From Sporosarcina sp. P2 (GTDB taxonomy: Bacteria; Bacillota; Bacilli; Bacillales_A; Planococcaceae), in contig NZ_PDYY01000005.1 of assembly GCF_002743255.1 (NCBI RefSeq), positions 62,001-126,000 on the forward strand: a stretch of DNA of 64,000 bases. The letters run 5' to 3'. Both the position numbers and the translations under genes were made by a program. Positions 17,826-26,768 of this stretch are shown here, piece after piece. How positions within the stretch are numbered: position 1 is the stretch's first letter; each line of letters starts with the position of its first letter. A model generated the notes under the pieces. It did not search any database. It was not told where the DNA came from and was given only the letters and a program-made list of their open reading frames with translations.

Positions 17826-18341
17826 ATGGAATGGTTTAATGTAGGCACGATTGTGAATACACATGGTATTAAAGGTGAAGTACGTGTAATGTCCAAAACA
17901 GATTTCCCAGATGAGCGATATGAAGTGGGAAGTGAGCTCGCAATCTTCATGCCGAAAAGCAAAGCACCTACATTCGTGAAGGTGATCAGTCATCGGAAGC
18001 ATAAAAACTTTGATTTACTTATGTTTGAAGGCTATCCGAATATCAATGACGTCGAGAAGTTCCGAGACGGCGTAATCAAGGTCTCGGAGAAAGAATTGAC
18101 AGAACTCGGAGAAAATGAATTTTACCATCATGAAATCATTGGGTGCCGCGTGATTACAGAAACGGGAGACGAGATCGGTACAGTTTCTGAAATTATCGAA
18201 ACAGGCGCAAATGATGTATGGGAGGTAACGCCTGCTGAAGGCAAGCCGCATTATATCCCGTATATCGAAGATGTGGTAAAAGATGTGGATATAGATAAGC
18301 AAATTATCAAAATTGAATTGATGGATGGGTTGCTTTCATGA
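17826..18341 (+). CDS. rimM: Ribosome maturation factor RimM
   Basis: Binds S19 and assists maturation of the 30S head. The 171-residue protein begins [21 protein letters not shown], the family signature, and has the C-terminal PRC-barrel with [16 protein letters not shown] 17826 is preceded by GGAGGCG; the open frame extends into khpA but without a suitable start. The stop overlaps the trmD start, indicating coupling. Confidence 0.95.
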   Translation: MEWFNVGTIVNTHGIKGEVRVMSKTDFPDERYEVGSELAIFMPKSKAPTFVKVISHRKHKNFDLLMFEGYPNINDVEKFRDGVIKVSEKELTELGENEFYHHEIIGCRVITETGDEIGTVSEIIETGANDVWEVTPAEGKPHYIPYIEDVVKDVDIDKQIIKIELMDGLLS

Positions 18342-19078
18342 TGAAAATCGATGTGCTCTCTTTGTTCCCCGAGATGTTTGAAGGTGTATTTCATTCTTCA
18401 ATCATGAAAAAAGCGCAAGAACAACAAGCCGCATCGTTTAAGGTTACAGATTTTCGTGACTACGCAACGAACAAACATAGAAAAGTGGATGATTATCCGT
18501 ACGGTGGTGGCGCGGGAATGGTACTAAAACCCGAACCTCTCTTTGCGGCTGTAGATGCTGTCACAAGTTCAAGCAGTAGTAAGCCGCGCGTTATCTTAAT
18601 GTGTCCGCAAGGCGAACGGTTCACGCAGAAGAAAGCGGAAGAACTAGCGAAAGAGCAACATCTTGTTTTCATTTGTGGTCACTATGAAGGATACGATGAA
18701 AGAATTCGTGAACATTTGGTTACGGATGAAATTTCACTTGGCGATTTTGTATTAACGGGTGGTGAGGTAGCTTCTATGGCCATCATTGATAGTGTAGTGA
18801 GGCTACTCCCTGACGTGCTAGGAAACGATCAATCGGCTGTCCACGATTCGTTTTCAACGGGTATGCTAGAACATCCACAATACACTCGACCCGCTACTTT
18901 CAACGGCTTTGAAGTGCCTCCAGTGCTGTTGTCGGGCAATCATGCAGAGATTGATAAGTGGAGGGAAGAGCAGGCGTTCCTTCGCACGGCACAGCGTCGT
19001 CCGGAATTATTGCAAGAAGCACCCTTAACAGATTATCAGAAAAAGCTCTATCAGCAATGGATACAAAAAAGAGACTAA
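18338..19078 (+). CDS. trmD: tRNA (guanine37-N1)-methyltransferase
   Basis: Methylates G37 next to the anticodon, preventing +1 frameshifting. The 246-residue SPOUT enzyme starts [14 protein letters not shown] and has [15 protein letters not shown], the knot loops [10 protein letters not shown] and GDFVLTGGE that hold S-adenosylmethionine, and EHPQYTRP near the C-terminus. Either of two adjacent ATGs (18338 or 18341) may be used; both overlap the rimM stop. Complete by length and motifs. Confidence 0.96.
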   Translation: MMKIDVLSLFPEMFEGVFHSSIMKKAQEQQAASFKVTDFRDYATNKHRKVDDYPYGGGAGMVLKPEPLFAAVDAVTSSSSSKPRVILMCPQGERFTQKKAEELAKEQHLVFICGHYEGYDERIREHLVTDEISLGDFVLTGGEVASMAIIDSVVRLLPDVLGNDQSAVHDSFSTGMLEHPQYTRPATFNGFEVPPVLLSGNHAEIDKWREEQAFLRTAQRRPELLQEAPLTDYQKKLYQQWIQKRD

Positions 19079-19084
19079 ATTTGC

Positions 19085-19113
19085 TTGATTCGTTAACAGG
19101 CGTGTGCTATGAT
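19085..19113 (+). promoter_or_regulatory. SigA promoter of rplS
   Basis: TTGATT (19085-19090) and TATGAT (19108-19113) are 17 bases apart, and TGC just before the -10 makes an extended -10. It gives rplS a transcript with a leader of about 85 bases. Confidence 0.75.
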
Positions 19114-19119
19114 TTATTA

Positions 19120-19195
19120 AGCGCTTTTTAAGAGCGCCTATTTTACTGTTGTTCCGCTGCAAAGCAAAACGTGCAAGAGCATCAGAAAAGAAGGA
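19120..19195 (+). ncRNA. Candidate ribosomal protein L19 leader
   Basis: The leader between the rplS promoter and start holds a hairpin GCGCTTTTTAAGAGCGC (19121-19137) followed by GTTGTTCCGCTGCA and a second small TGCA/TGCA pairing. Bacillales are known to have an L19 leader element (Rfam family of that name) in this position; the GTTCCGCTGC segment looks like it, from memory. Presumed to mediate feedback by L19. A covariance search would settle it. Confidence 0.5.
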
Positions 19196-19205
19196 GAGAA
19201 AAAAC

Positions 19206-19550
19206 ATGCAAAAACTAATTGCAGATATTACAAAAGAGCAGTTGCGCACTGAACACCCTTCATTCCGTCCTGGCGATACACTTCGCTTGCACGTGAAGAT
19301 CATCGAGGGAACTCGTGAGCGTATTCAGTTATTCGAAGGTATTGTTATCAAACGTCGCGGTGGCGGAATCAGCGAAACTTTCACTGTACGTAAAATTTCA
19401 AATGGTGTTGGAGTGGAACGTACATTCCCATTACACACGCCTAAGCTAGCTCAAATTGAAGTAACTCGTCGCGGTAAAGTTCGTCGTGCGAAGTTGTACT
19501 ACCTACGTAAACTACGTGGTAAAGCAGCGCGTATCAAAGAACTCCGCTAA
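19206..19550 (+). CDS. rplS: 50S ribosomal protein L19
   Basis: Large-subunit protein at the 30S-50S interface. The 114-residue sequence has the family motif [21 protein letters not shown] and ends [13 protein letters not shown] 19206 follows AGAAGGAGAG; the longer frame upstream runs through the leader and is not coding. Own promoter and own terminator make it a separate unit from trmD. Confidence 0.97.
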   Translation: MQKLIADITKEQLRTEHPSFRPGDTLRLHVKIIEGTRERIQLFEGIVIKRRGGGISETFTVRKISNGVGVERTFPLHTPKLAQIEVTRRGKVRRAKLYYLRKLRGKAARIKELR

Positions 19551-19566
19551 TAAGATAAACAGAAAC

Positions 19567-19600
19567 GAAGGGGGCCTTGCATTTGGCCTCCTTTCTTTTT
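19567..19600 (+). terminator. Terminator of rplS
   Basis: GAAGGGGGCC pairs with GGCCTCCTTTC (one mismatch) around TTGCATTT, followed by TTTTT. Confidence 0.88.
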
Positions 19601-19656
19601 GCTCAGAAAGACAATTGGCTGTACAATAAAAACAGACAGGGCAGGAGGCTGGATTG

Positions 19657-20220
19657 ATGGAAGAGAAAAAAACGAGAAGTGAAGGACTGGAATGGATTAA
19701 AGCATTATTGATCGCATTTGGATTAGCCGCCATTATTCGTATCTTTTTATTCACACCAATCGTCGTTGACGGTATTTCTATGATGCCAACATTGGAACAT
19801 GGTGACCGCATGATCGTTAATAAAATCGGTTATACGATTGGTGAACCGCATCGTTTTGATATCGTAGTATTCCATGCACCCGAGCAGAAAGATTATATTA
19901 AACGTGTAATTGGACTGCCAGGCGATACAGTGGAATATAAAGATGATGTACTCTATGTAAATGGTAAAGCATATGAAGAGCCGTACCTTGATCAATATAA
20001 ATCGGAAGTACAAGATGGTACGCTGACGGAAGATTTTACACTACAGGATGTACCGCAAATCGATGCAGAAACAGTGCCTGAAGATCACATATTTGTAATG
20101 GGTGATAATCGTCGGAAAAGTAAAGATTCTAGACATATAGGTGCAGTCTCAATCGATGAAGTCATCGGTAGTACCAGTGTAGTATTCTGGCCGATTAAAG
20201 ATTTTGGTCTTGTGAAATAA
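19657..20220 (+). CDS. lepB: Type I signal peptidase
   Basis: Membrane protease that removes Sec and Tat signal peptides on the outer face of the membrane. The 187-residue protein has one N-terminal membrane segment (about residues 15-36), then box B with the catalytic Ser41 in GISMMPT, box D with the general base Lys82 in YIKRVIGLPGD, and box E GDNRRKSKDSR. The P-type single-anchor form and length match SipS-like enzymes. ATG 19657 follows GCAGGAGG; a TTG one codon earlier is possible. B. subtilis lacks a signal peptidase gene at this spot, but other Bacillales have one between rplS and rbgA. Confidence 0.93.
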   Translation: MEEKKTRSEGLEWIKALLIAFGLAAIIRIFLFTPIVVDGISMMPTLEHGDRMIVNKIGYTIGEPHRFDIVVFHAPEQKDYIKRVIGLPGDTVEYKDDVLYVNGKAYEEPYLDQYKSEVQDGTLTEDFTLQDVPQIDAETVPEDHIFVMGDNRRKSKDSRHIGAVSIDEVIGSTSVVFWPIKDFGLVK

Positions 20221-20238
20221 TGAAAGGAGACGATTCGA

Positions 20239-21093
20239 ATGACTATTCAATGGTTTCCGGGCCATATGGCGAAAGCGAGACGAGAAGTCTCAGAAAAACT
20301 TAAGTTAGTTGATATTGTATTTGAATTAATTGATGCTAGATTGCCACTTTCCTCACGTAATCCAATGATAGACGAAGTAACCCAGCAAAAACCAAGATTG
20401 CTTATTTTGAATAAAATGGACTTGGCGGATGAAGTTCAAACTAAACGTTGGATTGCCTACTTTGAAAATCAAGGCTTACGCACAGTGGCGATCAATTCAT
20501 TTGAAGGGAAAGGTCTCCAAACAGTCACCAAAGCCGCTAAAGAAATCCTGCAGCCGAAATATGACCGCATGAAGCAGCGAGGCATACGTCCTGGAGCCAT
20601 CCGTGCAATGATTGTCGGCATTCCCAATGTCGGAAAATCTACTTTGATTAACCGATTAGCGAAGAAAAATATCGCTAAAACAGGAAATAAGCCAGGTGTA
20701 ACCAAAGCGCAACAATGGATTAAATTTGAGAAAGAATTAGAACTTCTTGATACGCCGGGAGTCCTTTGGCCGAAGTTTGAAGACCAGAATGTAGGGTATA
20801 AGTTAGCGTTAACAGGCGCCATTAAGGACTCGGTATTGAATATGGAAGAGCTTGCAGTATATGGACTTCGATTTTTAGAGTCGCATTATCCTGAAAGACT
20901 AGCACAGCGTTATGAAATGACAACGGTGGGCGATAATATTCAATCATTGTTTAATAAAATCGGTGAACGTCGAAAAGTATATACGGTTGGTGGAGAAATT
21001 GACTATGACAAAGTAGCAGAAATAATCGTACAAGACATCCGTGACCAGCAAGTAGGAAAATTAACATTCGATTTCCCTGAAGAATTCGAATGA
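20239..21093 (+). CDS. rbgA: Ribosome biogenesis GTPase RbgA
   Basis: Circularly permuted GTPase (YlqF) needed for a late step of 50S assembly. The 284-residue protein shows the permuted order: G4 NKMD at residue 58 comes before G1 GIPNVGKST at 127 and G3 DTPG at 171, followed by a C-terminal RNA-binding domain. N-terminal [14 protein letters not shown] is the family signature. AAAGGAGACG precedes the ATG. It follows lepB by 18 bases. Confidence 0.96.
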   Translation: MTIQWFPGHMAKARREVSEKLKLVDIVFELIDARLPLSSRNPMIDEVTQQKPRLLILNKMDLADEVQTKRWIAYFENQGLRTVAINSFEGKGLQTVTKAAKEILQPKYDRMKQRGIRPGAIRAMIVGIPNVGKSTLINRLAKKNIAKTGNKPGVTKAQQWIKFEKELELLDTPGVLWPKFEDQNVGYKLALTGAIKDSVLNMEELAVYGLRFLESHYPERLAQRYEMTTVGDNIQSLFNKIGERRKVYTVGGEIDYDKVAEIIVQDIRDQQVGKLTFDFPEEFE

Positions 21094-21097
21094 CTAG

Positions 21098-21140
21098 AAG
21101 CAACGGCTTGGAACTCTGTTTCCGAACCGTTGCTTTTTTG
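21098..21140 (+). terminator. Terminator after rbgA
   Basis: AAGCAACGG-C-TTGGAA pairs with TTTCCGAA-CCGTTGCTT and is followed by TTTTTTG. Confidence 0.88.
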
Positions 21141-21208
21141 TCGAAAAAATCATGTAGAAACCGATATACTACTTAGACAAACATATTTTAGATGGACAGG
21201 TGAAGAAA

Positions 21209-21982
21209 ATGACAACGATACAGCATATAAAAAATCAGTTAGCAGAGTTACAAGAACCGAATGATTGGCTTACAGAACTTGAAGCGGACGGTAGAAAAGG
21301 CGTCCAGCAAGCAATTAGTCAATGGCGCACTCGATACGAAAAAAAACAAGCGATTATTCAAGAATTTCAAAAGAAAATAGCCTTTGACGATTCATATAGA
21401 TCTTCACGCGTTGTATTGGTTGCAGGAATTGACGAGGCGGGAAGAGGACCGTTAGCGGGGCCGGTAGTTACAGCTGCCGTTATACTACCTGAGGATTGCA
21501 CTGCCCTAATTGGATTAGACGACTCGAAAAAAGTTTCTAAGGAGAAAAGAGAAGAATTCGCCCGACTGATTAAAGAACAGGCCGTGGCGTACGCTATACA
21601 CGTGCAGCCTGTTAAAGTAATTGATGAATTGAATATATACCAAGCAACAAAGGAATCGATGGAGATAGCTATAAGTGAACTTCGGGTAGCGCCCCATGTA
21701 GTGATAGCAGACGCAATGAATCTACAGACAGCATGCCTGTGTTACTCCGTCATAAAAGGAGATGAAAAAAGCTTAACTATCGCAGCAGCTTCTATATTAG
21801 CGAAAACAACACGTGACGCTCTAATGATTGAATTACACGAGGAGTTCCCCTGGTATGGATTTAATGAAAATGCCGGATATGGAACGGCGAAACATCTACA
21901 AGGTCTTGAAACGCATGGACTTTGTGAACATCATCGCAAATCTTTCGAACCGATTAAAACGATGTGGAGGGATCGACAATGA
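21209..21982 (+). CDS. rnhB: Ribonuclease HII
   Basis: Removes ribonucleotides from DNA and degrades RNA-DNA hybrids. The 257-residue protein has a Firmicute-type N-terminal extension of about 70 residues, then the catalytic GIDEAGRGPLAGPVV (Asp75, Glu76), LDDSKKVS, and IADAMN (Asp168). ATG 21209 is chosen over a GTG three codons upstream for spacing from ACAGGTG. Its stop overlaps the ylqG start (ATGA), so it is translationally coupled with ylqG-ylqH. Confidence 0.94.
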   Translation: MTTIQHIKNQLAELQEPNDWLTELEADGRKGVQQAISQWRTRYEKKQAIIQEFQKKIAFDDSYRSSRVVLVAGIDEAGRGPLAGPVVTAAVILPEDCTALIGLDDSKKVSKEKREEFARLIKEQAVAYAIHVQPVKVIDELNIYQATKESMEIAISELRVAPHVVIADAMNLQTACLCYSVIKGDEKSLTIAAASILAKTTRDALMIELHEEFPWYGFNENAGYGTAKHLQGLETHGLCEHHRKSFEPIKTMWRDRQ

Positions 21983-24195
21983 ATTTACATTCATTATCTG
22001 CTACATCTGCAAAGGCTATTACGGAAACCCAACCGTTATCTCTAAAAGAAGGACAAATGATACACGGAAAGGTTACCCAATTATTTCCTGGTCAAATGGC
22101 GCAAGTGCAAGTTGGAAATCAGCAGTTATATGCTAAATTGGAAGTGCCGATGCAAGCAGGAGATCATTATTACTTCAAGGTCAATGGCACTGAACCTGAA
22201 TTACAGTTACAGGTCATTTCTGGACCGATGCGTGGAGAAAGCCAGTCATCACAACTAACCCAGTTAATGGAGTCATTACATGTACCTAAAACACAGGAAA
22301 TGAAAGATATACTCGCGACAATTATTAAGCAAAAAATTCCTATGACAAAAGAAAATATACTAGAGGCTGTCAGTCTTCTGAAATCATTACCGGATGGAAT
22401 GAAAGCGGAAGCGCTAGCGACGCTCGGTAAAATCGCTGAAGCGAAACTACCTTTCACGCCAGCTATATTTCAATCACTCTTACAAGTTCAGACAAGCACG
22501 ATTACGCAGCAATTGAAGACTTTGCTAGCTGGCGTACAAAGTGACTCTAATCTCCCTTCAGCGACGTGTGAGCAGCTTCTGGCGACCATTCAATCTCTTT
22601 CTTCTCCTTTAAGCGCAGTGATAGGGAAAGAACTGCTGAATCAAAGTGTAGCCCAACTGCTAAATCCACAAGCTACTCAAGCAGATCGATTTACCGCGCT
22701 ACAGTTATTGAAAAATGCCGCTATATTGCCTGCTCAAACATCGTTGGCCAATTTGCCGCAAGTGATGGCTGAGCTGGTCACGAAGGCAAATACACAAACT
22801 GCCTATGCTACTGACGACATGATAAATCAAAGGGATTCTAATAAAGCTATACATTCTTTAGTGAGTCAACTGAGTCAAACGCCTGCTGCAAATCAACAAA
22901 CAATAAAAGCGCTTGTGCAAAATATCACGCAACAACTACCCAACGTAGCACTTCCGGAACATGTGAAAAACACGTTGCGGACTGTAATTAATCAGTTGAA
23001 CGAACAGCCGCTGACAGCTAGTTCCAAAGCTACTATCGTTGAGCAATTCACTAAAGTATTGACTCAAGCCACTGCAACACCAACAACCGCGCCGTTAGCA
23101 CCAAGTAGCATTGCGCAACAAGCTACAGTTATCCCTGCAACTGTGCAAGCGGTCCAAGCGGCCATAAGTCAAATAAGCCAATCTCCAGTATCTGACCAAG
23201 AAACAATCAAAGTGAATATGCAGCACCTAACACAACAGCTGAGTAGTAATTCCGCTTTACCTGAATCAATGAAACAAGCATTGCAAAATATATTGAATCA
23301 ATTTGTGCAACAACCAGTGACAGAGGGAGCAAAAACAGCACTAGTTGAACAGCTTAGTCACACATTGATCCAACAAGCGAGTAGGCAGGATGTGCCAGTT
23401 CAGCAGCAACCGGTCATGAAGGAAGTACAACAGTCAGTCCAGTCACTCTTACTACCATTTGATCAAGCGGATGAGGCAATTCGTGCATTAATGCAAACGG
23501 CCGAAAAATCGGGGAATATTCTAGTAAAACAACTGATCAAGACAGCTGAAGCTCAAGTGTCACAGGCGATGAACGGTGTGGTCATGAAAGAGGCAATACA
23601 ACATGTATTAAGTACACTAGGCGTGAATTACGAGGCGATGCTCGGGGGGAAAGAACCTGATATCGCACATTTGGCTAGCACATTAAAACCACAGTTACTG
23701 AGCATGCTACAGGATCCTTCGCTATCCCCGCCACTGCGTGATGCAACAGAGGCAATGGTGCTTCGCATGAATGGGACTTTACTACAGTCAGGGGATTTAG
23801 GCGCACAACAACAGCTGATCATGCAACTACCTCTCGAAATGTTCGGCAAGAAAATCGATGCTACGTTGCAATGGAATAGTCGAATGAAAGAAAACGGAAA
23901 AATTGACCCGGACTTTGCGCGAATATTATTTTATTTAGAATTGGAATCACTATCGACGACTTTGGTTGATATGAATGTGCAAGACAAAGTGGTAAACTTG
24001 ACGATTTTTAATGATATGCCTTCCTTAAAAGTAGTAGCGACCGATTTTCAAGATCAATTAAAAGAAGGTCTCGAAGGAGTCGGCTATAAACTGTCGGGTA
24101 TTACTTTTAAACCATTCACGGAAAAACAGCAAGAGGTCAAATTATCAGCTAGTACCTTCCAATCAGATGAGGGAGGAGTAGATTTCAAAATATGA
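21979..24195 (+). CDS. ylqG: Large glutamine-rich protein with a FliK-like C-terminal domain (YlqG-like)
   Basis: Unknown function. A 738-residue protein in the position of B. subtilis YlqG, and noticeably longer than that protein as I recall it. Residues 1-80 form a small beta-rich N-terminal part; the middle (about 120-480) is helical, rich in Gln, Thr and Ala, with at least two diverged copies of a 70-residue unit; the C-terminal 150 residues (from about LPLEMFGKKIDATLQ) look like a flagellar hook-length control (FliK, Flg_hook) domain: FYLELESL, a beta strand pair, then FQDQLKEGLEGVGYKLSGITF. It overlaps rnhB and ylqH by four bases each. The partner ylqH is a stand-alone FlhB C-terminal domain, the natural partner of FliK. 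No signal peptide or membrane segment seen. Confidence 0.8.
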   Translation: MNLHSLSATSAKAITETQPLSLKEGQMIHGKVTQLFPGQMAQVQVGNQQLYAKLEVPMQAGDHYYFKVNGTEPELQLQVISGPMRGESQSSQLTQLMESLHVPKTQEMKDILATIIKQKIPMTKENILEAVSLLKSLPDGMKAEALATLGKIAEAKLPFTPAIFQSLLQVQTSTITQQLKTLLAGVQSDSNLPSATCEQLLATIQSLSSPLSAVIGKELLNQSVAQLLNPQATQADRFTALQLLKNAAILPAQTSLANLPQVMAELVTKANTQTAYATDDMINQRDSNKAIHSLVSQLSQTPAANQQTIKALVQNITQQLPNVALPEHVKNTLRTVINQLNEQPLTASSKATIVEQFTKVLTQATATPTTAPLAPSSIAQQATVIPATVQAVQAAISQISQSPVSDQETIKVNMQHLTQQLSSNSALPESMKQALQNILNQFVQQPVTEGAKTALVEQLSHTLIQQASRQDVPVQQQPVMKEVQQSVQSLLLPFDQADEAIRALMQTAEKSGNILVKQLIKTAEAQVSQAMNGVVMKEAIQHVLSTLGVNYEAMLGGKEPDIAHLASTLKPQLLSMLQDPSLSPPLRDATEAMVLRMNGTLLQSGDLGAQQQLIMQLPLEMFGKKIDATLQWNSRMKENGKIDPDFARILFYLELESLSTTLVDMNVQDKVVNLTIFNDMPSLKVVATDFQDQLKEGLEGVGYKLSGITFKPFTEKQQEVKLSASTFQSDEGGVDFKI
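22861..23070 (+). repeat. Internal repeat unit A of ylqG
   Basis: Codes for 70 residues from VSQLSQTPAANQQTIK to KVLTQA. By eye about 40% identical to unit B 303 bases downstream, with conserved SQ..SQ.P, TIK, TQQL, ALPE, NQ, QP and VEQ positions. Confidence 0.7.
23164..23379 (+). repeat. Internal repeat unit B of ylqG
   Basis: Codes for 72 residues from ISQISQSPVSDQETIK to TLIQQA; pairs with unit A. A fainter third copy may lie upstream (TQQL...LP...L...PL pattern around 22500-22680). Confidence 0.7.
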
Positions 24196-24479
24196 GAGAA
24201 GAACAACGTTTTACTAGAAAAGAGGCCATTGCACTATCCTATGACCCTGAAGTTTCGGATGCCCCGAAAGTAATAGCTAAAGGAAAAGGAAAAATTGCGG
24301 AGAATATTCTCGAGCGTGCGCAAGAACATGCTATTCCCGTACAACAAGATCCGAGTCTGCTGGAATTGCTTGGTCAATTAAATGTCAACGAAACGATACC
24401 TGAAGAACTATATCAAGCGGTATCGGAAGTATTTGCCTATATTTATCGTTTAGATCGTGAAAAAGGTAGTGTGAAGTAA
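24192..24479 (+). CDS. ylqH: Stand-alone FlhB C-terminal domain protein (YlqH)
   Basis: A 95-residue cytosolic protein that corresponds to the FlhB fragment made by self-cleavage. From AIALSYDPE to FAYIYRLDREK it aligns through its length with FlhB in this window (AIALKYDED to LAYVYRIQKK at 52836-53076). It begins just after where the NPTH cleavage motif would be, so it lacks the motif and the membrane part and resembles an already cut FlhB-CC. Overlaps the ylqG stop by four bases. Function unknown; homologues called FhlB2/YlqH are widespread in Bacillales. Confidence 0.88.
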   Translation: MREEQRFTRKEAIALSYDPEVSDAPKVIAKGKGKIAENILERAQEHAIPVQQDPSLLELLGQLNVNETIPEELYQAVSEVFAYIYRLDREKGSVK

Positions 24480-24532
24480 GCGCGTATTTAAATTGTTGGA
24501 AATTAAAGAATTTTGATTTGCAATAGCGATTC

Positions 24533-24562
24533 TTGGACAATGTGTGACAGTTTGATTACAAT
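24533..24562 (+). promoter_or_regulatory. SigA promoter of sucCD
   Basis: TTGGAC (24533-24538) and TACAAT (24557-24562), 18 bases apart, 51 bases upstream of sucC. Confidence 0.6.
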
Positions 24563-24613
24563 AAAGCAGTAGTTGAACATCAAGCAATTGTAAAACGAAT
24601 GGAGGCAGTACGT

Positions 24614-25774
24614 ATGAACATCCATGAATATCAAGGGAAGCAGTTATTGAGAGATTACGGAGTAGCTGTTTCAAAAGGCCGTGTCGCGTTTTCTCCAAAA
24701 GAAGCAATGGCAGTGGCAAAAGAGATCGGTACAGTACCTATTGTGGTAAAAGCCCAAATACATGCAGGTGGACGAGGTAAAGCAGGCGGAGTCAAAATTG
24801 TAAAAACTCTTGACGAAGTGCGTGCAGTAGCAGCCGATTTAATTGGCAAGCAACTCGTAACACACCAAACAGGTCCTAAAGGACAAGAAATAAAGCGTCT
24901 TCTTGTTGAAGAAGGAATTGATATCGAAAAAGAATTTTATATTGGTCTTGTCGTTGACCGCGCAACAGATCGAGTTACGTTGATGGGATCTGCAGAAGGC
25001 GGCGTGGAAATCGAAGAAGTGGCAGAAAATAATCCCGAAAAGATTTTCTATGAAGTAATCGACCCAGTAGTTGGATTGGTTCCTTTCCAAGCACGTCGTA
25101 TGGCGTTTAATATGGAAATTCCTAGCAACTTAATCAATAAAGCAGTCAGCTTTTTCTTAGGGTTATATAAAGTGTTCAGCGAAAAAGATGCATCGATTGT
25201 TGAAATTAATCCTTTGGTTGTTACAAAAGACCAGCGTGTACTTGCATTGGATGCGAAATTCAACTTTGATGACAATGCTACATTCCGTCATAAAGATATT
25301 ATGGAATTACGTGACTTTGATGAAGAGGATCCGAAAGAAATTGAAGCATCGAAGTATGACCTGAGCTATATTTCTCTTGACGGAAATATTGGCTGCATGG
25401 TAAATGGAGCCGGTTTAGCGATGGCTACAATGGATACGATCCATTACTACGGCGGAGAACCCGCTAACTTCTTAGATGTTGGGGGCGGTGCAAAGAAAGA
25501 AAAAGTAGCAGCCGCTTTCAAAATCATTTTATCCGATCCAAAAGTTAAAGGTATTTTCGTGAATATCTTTGGTGGAATAATGAAATGTGACGTAATTGCT
25601 GAAGGTGTTATTGAGGCAGCTAAAGAAGTTGGTCTTCAAGTACCTCTTGTCGTACGTCTTGAAGGAACGAATGTAGAACGTGGGAAAGCCTTGCTACAAG
25701 AATCCGGCATCAATATCGTTGCAGCGGATTCTATGGCAGAGGGCGCGAAAAAAATCGTTGAGTTGATAGGATAA
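24614..25774 (+). CDS. sucC: Succinate-CoA ligase (ADP-forming) beta subunit
   Basis: Nucleotide-binding subunit of succinyl-CoA synthetase in the citric acid cycle. The 386-residue protein begins [17 protein letters not shown], with the ATP-grasp fold ([16 protein letters not shown] near residue 46) and the C-terminal CoA-ligase domain containing [11 protein letters not shown] and [13 protein letters not shown] 24614 has GGAGG upstream; an earlier in-frame ATG lies before that site. Followed 18 bases later by sucD. Confidence 0.96.
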   Translation: MNIHEYQGKQLLRDYGVAVSKGRVAFSPKEAMAVAKEIGTVPIVVKAQIHAGGRGKAGGVKIVKTLDEVRAVAADLIGKQLVTHQTGPKGQEIKRLLVEEGIDIEKEFYIGLVVDRATDRVTLMGSAEGGVEIEEVAENNPEKIFYEVIDPVVGLVPFQARRMAFNMEIPSNLINKAVSFFLGLYKVFSEKDASIVEINPLVVTKDQRVLALDAKFNFDDNATFRHKDIMELRDFDEEDPKEIEASKYDLSYISLDGNIGCMVNGAGLAMATMDTIHYYGGEPANFLDVGGGAKKEKVAAAFKIILSDPKVKGIFVNIFGGIMKCDVIAEGVIEAAKEVGLQVPLVVRLEGTNVERGKALLQESGINIVAADSMAEGAKKIVELIG

Positions 25775-25792
25775 GAAAGGCAGGTACAAATC

Positions 25793-26695
25793 ATGAGTAT
25801 TTATGTGAATAAAGATACAAAAGTAATTGTACAAGGAATTACAGGTTCCACTGCCCTGTTCCACACACAGCAAATGTTGGAATATGGTACGAAAATTGTC
25901 GCTGGCGTAACGCCTGGTAAAGGCGGTCAGACGGTGGAAGGTGTGCCGGTATTTGACACTGTGGAAGAAGCAGTAAAAGAAACAGGTGCAACAGTTTCCA
26001 TTATTTATGTACCTGCACCGTATGCGGCAGATGCCATTATGGAAGGCGTCGATGCAGGACTAGACATGACTATCTGTATTACGGAGCATATTCCAGTCTT
26101 AGATATGATCAAAGTGAAACGTTATATGGAAGGCAAAAAGACACGATTGATTGGTCCAAACTGTCCAGGCGTTATTACGGCAGACGAGACGAAAATCGGT
26201 ATTATGCCAGGTTATATTCATACTAAAGGGCATGTGGGCGTAGTTTCTCGTTCAGGTACACTGACTTATGAAGCAGTTCACCAGTTAACTCAAGAAGGCA
26301 TTGGTCAAACTACAGCTGTCGGAATTGGTGGAGACCCGGTAAATGGTACAAACTTTATCGATGTCTTGGAAGCGTTCAATGAAGATCCAGAAACTTATGC
26401 AGTCGTCATGATCGGTGAAATTGGTGGTACTGCAGAGGAAGAAGCAGCCGCTTGGATCAAAGAAAATATGACGAAGCCTGTAGTAGGCTTTATCGGTGGT
26501 CAAACTGCACCTGAAGGCAAGCGTATGGGACACGCAGGTGCTATAATTTCCGGTGGTAAAGGTACAGCTGCTGATAAAATCAAAGCCCTACAAGCAGCGG
26601 ATGTTCAAGTTGCAGATACACCTTCAGTCATAGGTGAAACGTTAATCAAAGTCCTGAAAGAAAAAGGACTATACGAGAAATGTAAAACGAAGTAA
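25793..26695 (+). CDS. sucD: Succinate-CoA ligase (ADP-forming) alpha subunit
   Basis: CoA-binding subunit that carries the phosphohistidine intermediate. The 300-residue protein has the N-terminal CoA-binding Rossmann domain ([16 protein letters not shown]), GPNCPGVIT, and the active-site GHAGAI with His247. Ends in a strong terminator, so sucCD is a two-gene transcription unit. Confidence 0.96.
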   Translation: MSIYVNKDTKVIVQGITGSTALFHTQQMLEYGTKIVAGVTPGKGGQTVEGVPVFDTVEEAVKETGATVSIIYVPAPYAADAIMEGVDAGLDMTICITEHIPVLDMIKVKRYMEGKKTRLIGPNCPGVITADETKIGIMPGYIHTKGHVGVVSRSGTLTYEAVHQLTQEGIGQTTAVGIGGDPVNGTNFIDVLEAFNEDPETYAVVMIGEIGGTAEEEAAAWIKENMTKPVVGFIGGQTAPEGKRMGHAGAIISGGKGTAADKIKALQAADVQVADTPSVIGETLIKVLKEKGLYEKCKTK

Positions 26696-26698
26696 ACT

Positions 26699-26730
26699 AA
26701 AAGGAGTAGCTTAATTGCTACTCCTTTTTT
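26699..26730 (+). terminator. Terminator of sucCD
   Basis: AAAAGGAGTAGC / GCTACTCCTTTTTT, a perfect stem around TTAATT with a T tract. Confidence 0.95.
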
Positions 26731-26768
26731 CGTGCTCTTGCTTGTAGTGTCGAACAAAGGAGAATTCG

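Noticed and set aside
19615-19627. TTGGCT and TACAAT before lepB as a promoter
   Set aside because: Only one base apart, so they cannot serve as a -35/-10 pair.
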